Part shown: positions 21,381 to 28,228 of the stretch, piece after piece
Position numbering within the stretch: the stretch's first letter is position 1
Layout of the letters: the number at the start of each line of letters is the position of its first letter
Source of the DNA: GCA-016432345 sp964544105
GTDB lineage: Bacteria; Patescibacteriota; Microgenomatia; Levybacterales; UBA12049
Reading direction: 5' to 3'
Assembly (NCBI GenBank): GCA_964544105.1
Contig: CAZIZQ010000010.1
Coordinates: 1-28,228 of the forward strand
DNA: 28,228 nt
Notes under the pieces: generated by a model
Told to the model about the DNA's origin: nothing
The model's input: only the letters and a program-made list of their open reading frames with translations
The model's database searches: none
Program-made: the position numbers and the translations under genes

Positions 21381-22459
21381 ATTTTTATATTTTTTCCTAT
21401 CGATCCCATAAATGCCTTTTTAAATCGCTCAAATGAAAATTTTTCTCCATTCTGTATGCATAGGTTTTGCGAAAACGACATTGCAGTAAATGATTGCAAT
21501 GCCTGCATACAAGCGTCAGTCGTCTGCGGGCTAAAAAATAAACCTGTCTTTCCTTCTCGAAGTATCTCTAATGCGCCTCCTCTACGAAAAGCTATTACAG
21601 GTTTCCCAAATGTTTGCGCTTCCGCTATAGCCAAACCAAAATCTTCATACCCCGAGAAAATGAGCGCGCGACACGCTTTATAATACCCTACAAGCTCATT
21701 ATCAGTCAAGCTTCCTAAAAATTCTACTGTTGGCCCAGCCATTCGCTTAAGACCCTTTTCTTCTGACCCAATTCCAATAATTTTAAGTGGTAATCCTAAC
21801 GTATTACACGCTTTAATTGCAATATCTATCCTCTTATACGGAACCAAACGGGACACAACAAGAAAATAATCTGAATTTTGAATTTTGGTCCGCCAGCTGG
21901 CGGATGAATTTTGAATTGTTATTGGTGGATATATTACTTCTGATTCGCGATGGTAGTATTTTTTAATTCTACTCTGTACTTCTTTAGAAATTGCAATATA
22001 TGCATCCGGCCTCTGCGCTGCAACTTGATCCCAAGACTTTAAATACGAAATAATAGGTTTTGTAGCAAATCTTGAAATAGATGAAGAAAAATAATCGCTA
22101 TAACCGCTCCATAGATACCGGGTTGGAGTTAAACAGTAACAGATATGTAATGTGGAGGGTTTTGTAAGCACTCCTTTTGCCGCCTCTGATGTTACAGAAA
22201 TAACCACGTCATAATTATCAAACGAAAAGCCTTCAAACGCCAATGGCATAAAGAATGGGTAGTATTCGTGCCGAAAAGAAATAGACAAACTTTGCAAAAA
22301 AGAAGTTTTAATATCAAATAGACTAGCCCAAGAAGCGTGCTTTTTATCATATATCGAAGTAAAAAGGGGCGCATCGGGAAATATTTTATGAAGCGCTAAA
22401 AGCACTCGCTCTGCCCCGCCCCATTTGTTTACGCGATCATATACTAACGCTACTTTCAT
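21377..22459 (-). CDS. GT4-family glycosyltransferase
   Basis: A 360-aa GT-B glycosyltransferase. The N-terminal domain opens KVALVYDRVNKWGGAERVLLAL, and the donor-binding C-terminal domain has VVSRLVPYKRIDIAI, GSEEKGLKRM, FSGYEDFGLAIAEAQTFGKPVIAFRRGG (the E-x7-E region). The start overlaps the previous reading frame by 23 bases and the stop overlaps manC. The interdomain linker (IQNSSASWRTKIQNSDYF) is encoded by a palindrome-containing repeat at 21873-21917 that keeps the frame. Sugar specificity is unknown; mannose is plausible because manC follows. Confidence 0.9.
   Translation of the reverse strand: MKVALVYDRVNKWGGAERVLLALHKIFPDAPLFTSIYDKKHASWASLFDIKTSFLQSLSISFRHEYYPFFMPLAFEGFSFDNYDVVISVTSEAAKGVLTKPSTLHICYCLTPTRYLWSGYSDYFSSSISRFATKPIISYLKSWDQVAAQRPDAYIAISKEVQSRIKKYYHRESEVIYPPITIQNSSASWRTKIQNSDYFLVVSRLVPYKRIDIAIKACNTLGLPLKIIGIGSEEKGLKRMAGPTVEFLGSLTDNELVGYYKACRALIFSGYEDFGLAIAEAQTFGKPVIAFRRGGALEILREGKTGLFFSPQTTDACMQALQSFTAMSFSQNLCIQNGEKFSFERFKKAFMGSIGKNIKI
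21873..21917. repeat. palindrome repeat inserted in a GT4 gene (copy 1)
   Basis: The perfect 16-bp palindrome TCCGCCAGCTGGCGGA (21889-21904) stands between two copies of GAATTTTGAATT (21873-21884 and 21906-21917), which are 33 bases apart, so 11 codons. The same layout is at 22968-23012 in the neighbouring gene. Confidence 0.82.
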
Positions 22460-22937
22460 ACACAGACAGAGTTTCTTTTGCCATTCTCTCCCATGAAAAC
22501 ATTTTTACCCTATCTAAGCCTTTCTGAATCTTATCATTTAAATGAATATTCTCCATTTTTTTTACTATGTCTCCAGCATCTAAAGGGTTAAAATAAATTG
22601 CTGCATCTCCTGCTATTTCGCGATAAACTGAAATATCTGATGCTAAAACCAAACACTTATTTACCATTGCCTCTAAAACAGGCAAGCCAAAGCCTTCCAT
22701 AAGAGACGGCATAATTATTGCTTTGGCATTTTTATATAAAAATGCAAGTTCTTCGTCAGTCGCATATCCGTAAAAAACTATTTTCTTATCAAGCCCCATT
22801 TTTTCTATTTTTTCTTTTAATCTTTTGTAAAAAAAATCTTCCTTTCCTACAAAAACTAAATTAGTGTCATTTTGATCAGATATAGAAAATGCTTCAATCA
22901 ATCTTTCAAGATTTTTATGCGGATATGCATTCCCCAC
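22437..22937 (-). CDS. GT4 glycosyltransferase, C-terminal part (frameshifted gene)
   Basis: A 166-codon stretch that is the donor-binding half of a GT4 enzyme: YVGNAYPHKNLERLIEAF, LVFVGKED, FYGYATDEELAFLY, and IIMPSLMEGFGLPVLEAM with the E-x7-E motif. It has no N-terminal domain, and 22937 is a GTG in the middle of a conserved strand (YVGNAYPHKN), not a natural start. The missing half is the frame at 22898-23551. Reading one base back (-1) near 22945-23015 joins them into one enzyme of about 370 aa. The frame also stays open upstream of the GTG, through the repeat. It is a pseudogene, a sequencing slip in the A5 run (22958-22962, minus), or a slippage-expressed gene. Confidence 0.8.
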   Translation of the reverse strand: MGNAYPHKNLERLIEAFSISDQNDTNLVFVGKEDFFYKRLKEKIEKMGLDKKIVFYGYATDEELAFLYKNAKAIIMPSLMEGFGLPVLEAMVNKCLVLASDISVYREIAGDAAIYFNPLDAGDIVKKMENIHLNDKIQKGLDRVKMFSWERMAKETLSVYESSVSI

Positions 22938-23551
22938 ATAAAGAAAATAGCTTTTAGTTTTTGTTGTAATTTTGAGTTTTGATCCGCCAGCTGGCGGATG
23001 AATTTTGAGTTTAAGGAAGCTTCGATTCCTTCGTACGTCACTACAATTTTTTCTGAAGAAACTCCCAGATGATCAACAATCTCCTGCTTTGTCGCATTAG
23101 AAACTGTGAGAATCTTTCTAGATTTTTTTGCAGTCATAAATATTACAAATCTATATCCAAATAGCTTCACCCAATAAAATGGAAATGGCAACGTAGAAGC
23201 CTGGCCTGTTGGAAAATGATGCAGAATCAAATCGTGAATTGTAACAACGAATGGTCTATTATAGAAAATAGGAACTGAAAAATAAGGAAAATGAACAAGA
23301 TCAAGATTTTCCTCATCAAGAATTTGAGGAAATTTTAGTTGTTCTTCAATAGTATGCCAATGAATATCCGCCTTTGCGAGGCTAAATTTGTCATTCTGAA
23401 CTTGTTTCAGAATCTCTTCCTTATCTTTGTCCAAAACAAAAAGTACATACTCATTCTCCTTGTCAATTTCTTGCAGTTGCAATACTAAATTTCTTGTGTA
23501 TCTTCCTACACCACTTTCATTCCACAACCTTGCATCGATTCCAATACGCAT
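22898..23551 (-). CDS. GT4 glycosyltransferase, N-terminal part (frameshifted gene)
   Basis: A 217-codon frame with a strong ribosome site (AGGAGG 5 bases before ATG 23551). It starts MRIGIDARLWNESGVGRYTRNL, typical of GT4 enzymes, and includes VVTIHDLILHHFP and KILTVSNATKQEIVDHLGVSSEKIVVTYEGIE, the end of the acceptor domain. After ASL the frame runs through a palindrome repeat (22968-23012) and ends in an out-of-frame reading of the second domain, which continues in the frame at 22437-22937. Residues around 46-55 (ILKQVQNDKF) come from another dispersed repeat (23390-23415). As it stands it would make a half enzyme without donor site. Confidence 0.82.
   Translation of the reverse strand: MRIGIDARLWNESGVGRYTRNLVLQLQEIDKENEYVLFVLDKDKEEILKQVQNDKFSLAKADIHWHTIEEQLKFPQILDEENLDLVHFPYFSVPIFYNRPFVVTIHDLILHHFPTGQASTLPFPFYWVKLFGYRFVIFMTAKKSRKILTVSNATKQEIVDHLGVSSEKIVVTYEGIEASLNSKFIRQLADQNSKLQQKLKAIFFMWGMHIRIKILKD
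22968..23012. repeat. palindrome repeat inserted in a GT4 gene (copy 2)
   Basis: An 18-bp perfect palindrome ATCCGCCAGCTGGCGGAT (22982-22999) stands between two copies of AATTTTGAGTTT (22968-22979 and 23001-23012), again 33 bases apart. It lies at the linker of the frameshifted GT4 and is open in both competing frames (RQLAD or PPAGG). Confidence 0.82.
23390..23415. repeat. dispersed repeat in the frameshifted GT4 N-terminal part
   Basis: Perfect 8-bp arms ATTCTGAA (23393-23400) and TTCAGAAT (23406-23413) around CTTGT, with GTC before and CT after. I recognise it as a common dispersed bacterial element. In frame it gives EILKQVQND. Confidence 0.65.
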
Positions 23552-23574
23552 AATTCCTCCTATTTTACCCCTGA

Positions 23575-24450
23575 TTACCGAGCCTTCAATGAAATACCAA
23601 ACAGCACAAGAGAAGTCAATAATTTTGGGTACTTTTTTTGGTAATGTTTTTTATAAAAAATTTTCATCGCTTCAAATCGAGCTTTAGTTGCAAGTATTTT
23701 TGTTTGTTTATCAGCCGTTGTAATATTTTTTGATATATCTTTAATACCACCTGAAACTCCCTTATAATGTAATATCGAACAGGTCGGAACAAAATAAATT
23801 TTCCACCCTTTTTGTTTTAATCGATAACAAAAATCTAGGTCATCTCCATACCAGAAAAAATCTTCATCCCACCAACCTATCTCTTCTCCGGCAACTCTCC
23901 TAACCATCATAAATGCTCCTGCACAGGCATCAATTTCGTGAATCATCGATTGGTCCATATACCCAAGGGAGTACCCAGAAAACACCTGTGATTTAGGAAA
24001 AATCTTTGCAAGCCCAGAAAAATGGCAAAAGGAATTCCAGGGTGTAGGAAATCCGCGATGAGATGCATCATCTAATTTCTCATTTGGCAAAACCACTTTA
24101 CATGTTGCCGCGCCAGCACTCGGATGCGCGTCCATAAATTCTACCATGGTTTCAACCGTTCCTTTAAAAACTACAGTATCGGAATTAAGAAATAATATAT
24201 ATCTGCCCTTTGCTTTTTTTATACCTATATTATTTGCTTTTGAAAAACCAAGATTATCTTTATTTGCTATAACAACCGCTTGAGTAAAATCCTTTTTTAC
24301 CATATCAACTGACTCGTCCACTGATCCATTATCAACAACAATAATCTCAATACCGTATTTTTGAGGTAAATTTTTATAAACAGCCTCCAGACATTCTCGC
24401 AAAATATCTTTAGTATTAAATGAAACAATAATAACTGATAAATCAATCAT
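23575..24450 (-). CDS. GT2-family glycosyltransferase
   Basis: A 291-aa GT-A enzyme of the rhamnosyltransferase-like GT2 group. IDLSVIIVSFNTKD opens the nucleotide-binding fold, IIVVDNGSVDES and NLGFSKANNIGIKKAKGRYILFLNSDT carry the DxD-like metal site, and FFWYGDDLDFCYRLKQKGWKIYFVP holds the acceptor-side ED-type residues. I chose ATG 24450 because GGAGGT lies 5 bases upstream and MIDLSVII is the family start; the frame is open 8 codons further. It overlaps the upstream GT4 gene by 8 bases. Specificity is unknown. Confidence 0.92.
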   Translation of the reverse strand: MIDLSVIIVSFNTKDILRECLEAVYKNLPQKYGIEIIVVDNGSVDESVDMVKKDFTQAVVIANKDNLGFSKANNIGIKKAKGRYILFLNSDTVVFKGTVETMVEFMDAHPSAGAATCKVVLPNEKLDDASHRGFPTPWNSFCHFSGLAKIFPKSQVFSGYSLGYMDQSMIHEIDACAGAFMMVRRVAGEEIGWWDEDFFWYGDDLDFCYRLKQKGWKIYFVPTCSILHYKGVSGGIKDISKNITTADKQTKILATKARFEAMKIFYKKHYQKKYPKLLTSLVLFGISLKAR

Positions 24451-25651
24451 GCTTACCTCCAACTGCCAAACCATAAACTGACTCTAATTTTTTGACTATT
24501 TTTTTCCAATCATATTTTTCCTCAATTAGGACCCTGGCATTTTTGGCAATCATTTGATATTTTTCACTATTCTCCAACAATGATACAACTTCATCCGCAA
24601 TATTTTCCGCTGTACCAGCTATAACAACCTCTTTATTATTAGCATCTATACCTTCCATTCCAAGAGGCGTAGTTACAACAGGAACGCCGCTTGCCATCGC
24701 TTCTAGGATTTTATAACTTGTTCCACCTCCAACTCGAATAGGAGCAAGTAAAATATCTGCAGCTTCAAAAATTTTTTCTGTTTCTATTGGCGCATTCTCA
24801 TCAAAAATTATATTCTCATCATTAGTTAATTTTCTAATCGAATCCGGAATTTTTCTTCCCACAATCCACAGTTTTACTTTTGGCTTGCCCGCCGAAGTTC
24901 GCCAAAGGCGAACGAAGGAGGGCAATATCTCTTTTAGAATCCATTCCACCGCATCTCTATTTTGAATCCACTTAAAATCCCCAATGAATAAAATTATCTT
25001 CTCTCGTTTCTCAGTTTTGAACTTTGAACTTTGAACTTTGAACTTTTGTGTGTCTACTCCGTTTGGAACAACCTCAACATCATCTCTATTCATTAATTGT
25101 TTCTCTTTCTCCGATACCGCAACAAGTTTCGTTGCTTTTCTCCAAAAATATTCTTCCCAAAACTTAAGTTTTATAATATCCAATGACAAAATAGGTTTTA
25201 GAAAAAATGACGATTTACTGACATAACGGCTATAAACTAAATATTCAATATTATGCTCTATTAAAACAATGGGGGTAGTTGTTTTTGGAAGGTTTTGCAT
25301 GACATAAAAAGTCTCAACATGTATAACATCAAACGTTTCTGTTTCCAGTAAAGCCGTTATTTCTTCCTGCATGCTTGGCAGCCTGTGTCCGGATAGCAAA
25401 AAAGGGTACCAAGAAAAACCTGTATATAAAATTGTCTGCAGCGACCACTGTTTTTTTCTGCCAAAAACAATAACTTTTTTGCAATATTTTTCCAAATACT
25501 TTATATCATCTTTTCCCTGATTATTCCTTATTTCACAAACAAGAGTTAATTCATTATTTACTGCCAATTCTTTTATAATATTAAATAGTCGGACATGGCC
25601 ACCTGAAAAAAGAGGATATGGAAGAAATGAAGAAACAATAAGAATTTTCAT
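24443..25651 (-). CDS. GT4-family glycosyltransferase with repeat-derived insertions
   Basis: A 402-aa GT-B enzyme: MKILIVSSFLPYPLFSGGHVRLFNII at the start, KLVAVSEKEKQLM and VVPNGVDTQKF at the end of the first domain, then KIILFIGDFKWIQN, ADILLAPIRVGGGTSYKILEAMASGVPVV in the second. Two insertions are encoded by repeats: KFKVQSSKFK at the interdomain linker (25016-25043) and RLWRTSAGKPK (24885-24925) in the loop before VKLWIVG. Both keep the frame. Start and stop overlap the neighbours, so it is within the operon. Confidence 0.92.
   Translation of the reverse strand: MKILIVSSFLPYPLFSGGHVRLFNIIKELAVNNELTLVCEIRNNQGKDDIKYLEKYCKKVIVFGRKKQWSLQTILYTGFSWYPFLLSGHRLPSMQEEITALLETETFDVIHVETFYVMQNLPKTTTPIVLIEHNIEYLVYSRYVSKSSFFLKPILSLDIIKLKFWEEYFWRKATKLVAVSEKEKQLMNRDDVEVVPNGVDTQKFKVQSSKFKTEKREKIILFIGDFKWIQNRDAVEWILKEILPSFVRLWRTSAGKPKVKLWIVGRKIPDSIRKLTNDENIIFDENAPIETEKIFEAADILLAPIRVGGGTSYKILEAMASGVPVVTTPLGMEGIDANNKEVVIAGTAENIADEVVSLLENSEKYQMIAKNARVLIEEKYDWKKIVKKLESVYGLAVGGKHD
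24885..24925. repeat. imperfect hairpin repeat inside a GT4 gene
   Basis: Arms TTGCCC/GGGCAA (24885-24890, 24920-24925) and GTTCGCC/GGCGAAC (24897-24903, 24907-24913) around AAA, with a symmetric 6-base internal loop (gccgaa/gaagga). It reads in frame as part of RLWRTSAGK. Related in layout to 13439-13469. Confidence 0.75.
25016..25043. repeat. 7-bp tandem repeat inside a GT4 gene
   Basis: Four perfect copies of TTTGAAC, then a decayed copy. Translated on the minus strand as KFKVQSSKFK, directly after NGVDTQ at the GT-B interdomain linker. Confidence 0.85.
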
Positions 25652-27138
25652 TTTTCACCTTTGTCTTTTTTTCTTTCTAATTCCATACTGGTTTTACCTT
25701 TCTCTGTTGGCTTTGTAAGATCAAAAATTGCATAATTTTTTTCAATTACTAAAGGAGCAAACAACTCTTTAAGATTTAATTCGTCATATGATGGATTAAC
25801 AAAAGCCATATATGCTGCCCCATTATCGATAAGCTCATAAAATGGCCTATCTACGACTGGCCATCCATTTCTTTTTGTGTAATAAAGAAGAGTCGTATTT
25901 CCACCCATTGGGGCAATCACTTTGACATCTTTTGGCGCAATTCTGTCAATAATTTTTCCAACATCTATAATTTCATACTGCCATAGCAAAGTATAAAAAT
26001 CTCTAACTCTGTACCAGCTTAAAGCCAGCATAAGCGCAATACACACAAAAACAGTTGGAATAACAACTATTTTATTAAATACCTCTCTTGATCCGGTCAA
26101 AACTATATCAACACCTTTTCCAAAAAATATTGCAATTGTTGGAAAAATAAGCAGCTGATAATACTCATGCTGAGTATTTCCTGTCGCGATAACATTTATA
26201 TATACAAGCGATGAGACAAGGAGTGATAAAAAAAATAATCCCTCTTTTTTTATTTTTCCTATAATCCCCAGTATAAAAAATGGAAGACCAAAATATCCTA
26301 ATATTAAATAGGCAATTCTGTCTGCAAAAATCCATCTTAAAAAGGCCCCTTTAAACCTGACTCCATTTCCATTAAATAACCAATTACTTTGCGGGATGCC
26401 TTCAGGGTATTGAGACATCCAAATTCTCCACGCTATAAACGGCACCGTAGTAATTATGAGGAAAATCCAAAACTCCTTCCTCTTTAAGAAAGCAAATCCC
26501 TGCTTCCAAAAAAATAAATAGACAAAACTGATAAAAAAGAAAAGTACAAATGGCTTAAGAAGAATCGCCGAAGCGGTAAATAATATGCCAAGCAGAAAAT
26601 AAAACCATGATGTGGTATTTTTTTCTAATGCCTTGTCTAAAAAATAAAATCCGCCAATCATACTGGCAATCATCATCTGATCAGGCAGTATTGCCCTGCT
26701 AAAAAAGACGTTATAGGGGGCGAATGCGTAAAAAAATGCCGACCAGAAAGCAGCATTAACAGAAATATATTTACGAACTAAAAGATAAAGAAATACAATC
26801 GCTCCAAGAGAAGATCCAATACTTACAATCCTTCCCCACTCCTCTATTGTAAAAATTGAGAAAAGAGCAAATAACCCAGCTTGAAGTATATTATAAATTG
26901 GAAACTCAACAAACCGATATCCATTTGGATTATCTAAAAGAGAAACTCCTTTTGAGTAATCATGAAATTTTGGATGTAAAATATCAAAACCATATTTTAC
27001 GAAGTTTACAGAAACAGAAGCTGTATCAACCTGCCGCCATGAATGAAAATCAAGAACAGGATAGGTAAAATGATACAACCTAACAACAAATGCTCCCAAA
27101 AGTATAATTGCCAATAAAAAAATGTCTCTTTTTTTCAT
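25648..27138 (-). CDS. GT39/ArnT-like polytopic glycosyltransferase
   Basis: A 496-aa integral membrane protein with about ten hydrophobic helices. The first outer loop has DFHSWRQVDTA, the position where GT39/PMT/ArnT-type GT-C enzymes keep their acidic catalytic residue (DxHxxRQ-DTA). These enzymes use polyprenyl-phosphate sugars on the outer face of the membrane. The last roughly 100 residues form a soluble domain (VKVIAPMGGNTTLLYYTKRNGW). It overlaps the preceding and following genes by 4 bases each. Acceptor and sugar are unknown. Confidence 0.85.
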   Translation of the reverse strand: MKKRDIFLLAIILLGAFVVRLYHFTYPVLDFHSWRQVDTASVSVNFVKYGFDILHPKFHDYSKGVSLLDNPNGYRFVEFPIYNILQAGLFALFSIFTIEEWGRIVSIGSSLGAIVFLYLLVRKYISVNAAFWSAFFYAFAPYNVFFSRAILPDQMMIASMIGGFYFLDKALEKNTTSWFYFLLGILFTASAILLKPFVLFFFISFVYLFFWKQGFAFLKRKEFWIFLIITTVPFIAWRIWMSQYPEGIPQSNWLFNGNGVRFKGAFLRWIFADRIAYLILGYFGLPFFILGIIGKIKKEGLFFLSLLVSSLVYINVIATGNTQHEYYQLLIFPTIAIFFGKGVDIVLTGSREVFNKIVVIPTVFVCIALMLALSWYRVRDFYTLLWQYEIIDVGKIIDRIAPKDVKVIAPMGGNTTLLYYTKRNGWPVVDRPFYELIDNGAAYMAFVNPSYDELNLKELFAPLVIEKNYAIFDLTKPTEKGKTSMELERKKDKGEK

Positions 27139-28228
27139 CGTTGTAATTTTTTCCTTTCGGTAATACTTCCATCATCATTAAATTCAAATACTTTTTTTCT
27201 TGGAGAATCACCAGCCATCAAGAGTCCTTCATCAACCGAGCCCAAAGAATAAACGTGAATGTTTGGATTCCTTACAACAAGCCATAACACATCAGGCAAA
27301 CCAACAGGGAATAACCAAGCATCTCCTTGACGAATTGGTACATTAACAAAATAAAAATCCATCTGCTCTTTTGCCCATTCAGACTCATACATTGCATCAA
27401 TCGCAACTAAAAAACGCTCTGCCTTCTTACCGGCCTCGTCCCAGTCTCTATGAATTTTTTGCAGCTGAACAATATGGATAAAACAAAATATACTAACTAT
27501 TAGTATAAATGTTGATAATGCAATATTTCGACCCATACTTAACAACCAAAAATATAGTTTTTTCAGTAAAAATACAAACAGCATCACAAATCCAATACTC
27601 GCTAAATAGCTATATCTGGAAGTAATATTTCCCAACCCCAAAAATGGCAATAACGCAATGACAAAAAATAACACACAAAAAATAATAATTTTTTGTTCTT
27701 CTCTTTCAAACTTTTGCATCAAAAAATTCCATATAAAAAATAGTAAGTATCCGGCAACAAAAGCACCAACAATGCTAAACATTAGCGAATCTCTTAAAAA
27801 CCCCCTCGCTGATTCATAAAACGATAATGTTGCAGGACCAAAAATATCAAGCATAAAATACCCAATACTATTACCGACAACATTAAAAGGCAATTTTACA
27901 AGATTGTAACTATAATCACCGCTAAACCAATGACTCTGGGCAAAAATCCGCAGTAATAAATATGGAAAAAGTGGGGCAAAAAACCATGCATACTGCGGTT
28001 TTATAATCTTTTTTATTGTCATTTCCTCATTAAAGATAAATGAATATAAAAGAATAATAAGCGGAGCAATAACTCCCAGTTCATGAAAAAGAAGACTTAA
28101 TGTAATTGATAAAAAACACAAAATTAAATATCGCTTACTCTTTTTTTCCTCCCATGCAATATAAAAGAGCAAACTTAAAAGGATAAAAAAAGCGTTAAAA
28201 AGGAAACCGGTTGAGGAAATCCAAACAA
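27135..28228 (-). CDS. polytopic membrane glycosyltransferase-like protein (5' end outside window)
   Basis: The frame is open to the right edge of the window, with 363 codons visible and in phase from 28226. A TTG at 28172 is not a convincing start, since the preceding codons (VWISSTGFLFNAFFILLSLL) continue the protein. At least eight hydrophobic helices are visible, then a soluble tail (about the last 100 residues). The VWISSTGFLFNAFF block and HELGVIAPLI resemble the TMTC/O-mannosyl-type GT-C proteins (VxWISGRxxLLxAxF, xKExGxxxP). The catalytic loop would be in the missing part. It overlaps the next gene by 4 bases and is the first visible gene of the polysaccharide operon. Confidence 0.72.
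   Translation of the reverse strand, partial: VWISSTGFLFNAFFILLSLLFYIAWEEKKSKRYLILCFLSITLSLLFHELGVIAPLIILLYSFIFNEEMTIKKIIKPQYAWFFAPLFPYLLLRIFAQSHWFSGDYSYNLVKLPFNVVGNSIGYFMLDIFGPATLSFYESARGFLRDSLMFSIVGAFVAGYLLFFIWNFLMQKFEREEQKIIIFCVLFFVIALLPFLGLGNITSRYSYLASIGFVMLFVFLLKKLYFWLLSMGRNIALSTFILIVSIFCFIHIVQLQKIHRDWDEAGKKAERFLVAIDAMYESEWAKEQMDFYFVNVPIRQGDAWLFPVGLPDVLWLVVRNPNIHVYSLGSVDEGLLMAGDSPRKKVFEFNDDGSITERKKLQR

Overview
This 28.2-kb window is AT-rich bacterial DNA, almost entirely coded on the minus strand in tightly packed genes, many overlapping by 4 bases (ATGA). It probably comes from a member of the Candidate Phyla Radiation (Patescibacteria), perhaps Microgenomates. The signs are short versions of core enzymes (a 384-aa MurE lacking the usual N-terminal domain, a 180-aa RecO), a DUF4012 protein, several membrane glycosyltransferases, and in-frame palindromic and 7-bp repeats inside genes. 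TGA is used as a stop, which argues against the UGA-recoding SR1/Gracilibacteria lineages. The lineage is an inference from gene style, not from a marker-gene tree.

Region 1 (about 13.4 kb down to 1, minus strand) is a rearranged division and cell-wall (dcw) cluster. In transcription order it holds mraZ, rsmH, an ftsL-like gene, ftsI/PBP, a two-gene cassette of unknown function, murE, murC, murB, murA, a GlmU-like nucleotidyltransferase, a HAD hydrolase, glmS, an alpha/beta hydrolase and the start of a probable membrane-anchored MurF. It supplies GlcN-6-P, UDP-GlcNAc, UDP-MurNAc and the stem peptide. murD, mraY, murG and ftsW are not in the window. A promoter with three TGGGA boxes at exact 10-bp spacing precedes mraZ, the layout of an MraZ operator.

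Region 2 (9.19-10.03 kb) is a cassette between ftsI and murE whose main gene has visibly higher GC. It has its own strong promoter, tandem 13-bp repeats upstream of the -35, a structured leader, a 106-aa unknown protein, a 54-aa two-helix membrane protein and a GC-rich closing hairpin.

Region 3 (13.4-19.6 kb) holds single genes and short operons: a secreted or anchored hypothetical protein, glyS, a plus-strand REP-associated tyrosine transposase (RAYT) with matching palindromes on both sides and one inside it, an HD-domain protein, and a DUF4012-recO pair.

Region 4 (19.6-28.2 kb) is a surface-polysaccharide operon: two polytopic membrane glycosyltransferases (one cut by the window edge), GT4, GT2, a frameshifted GT4, GT4, a ManC-type mannose-1-phosphate guanylyltransferase and an initiating phosphoglycosyl transferase. 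Three GT-B enzymes carry repeat-encoded insertions near their interdomain linker.

Several first-in-transcript genes have a -10 box only 6-12 nt before the start codon and no Shine-Dalgarno, while many internal genes have clear GGAGG-type sites. This suggests leaderless first genes. No tRNA, rRNA or CRISPR array was seen.
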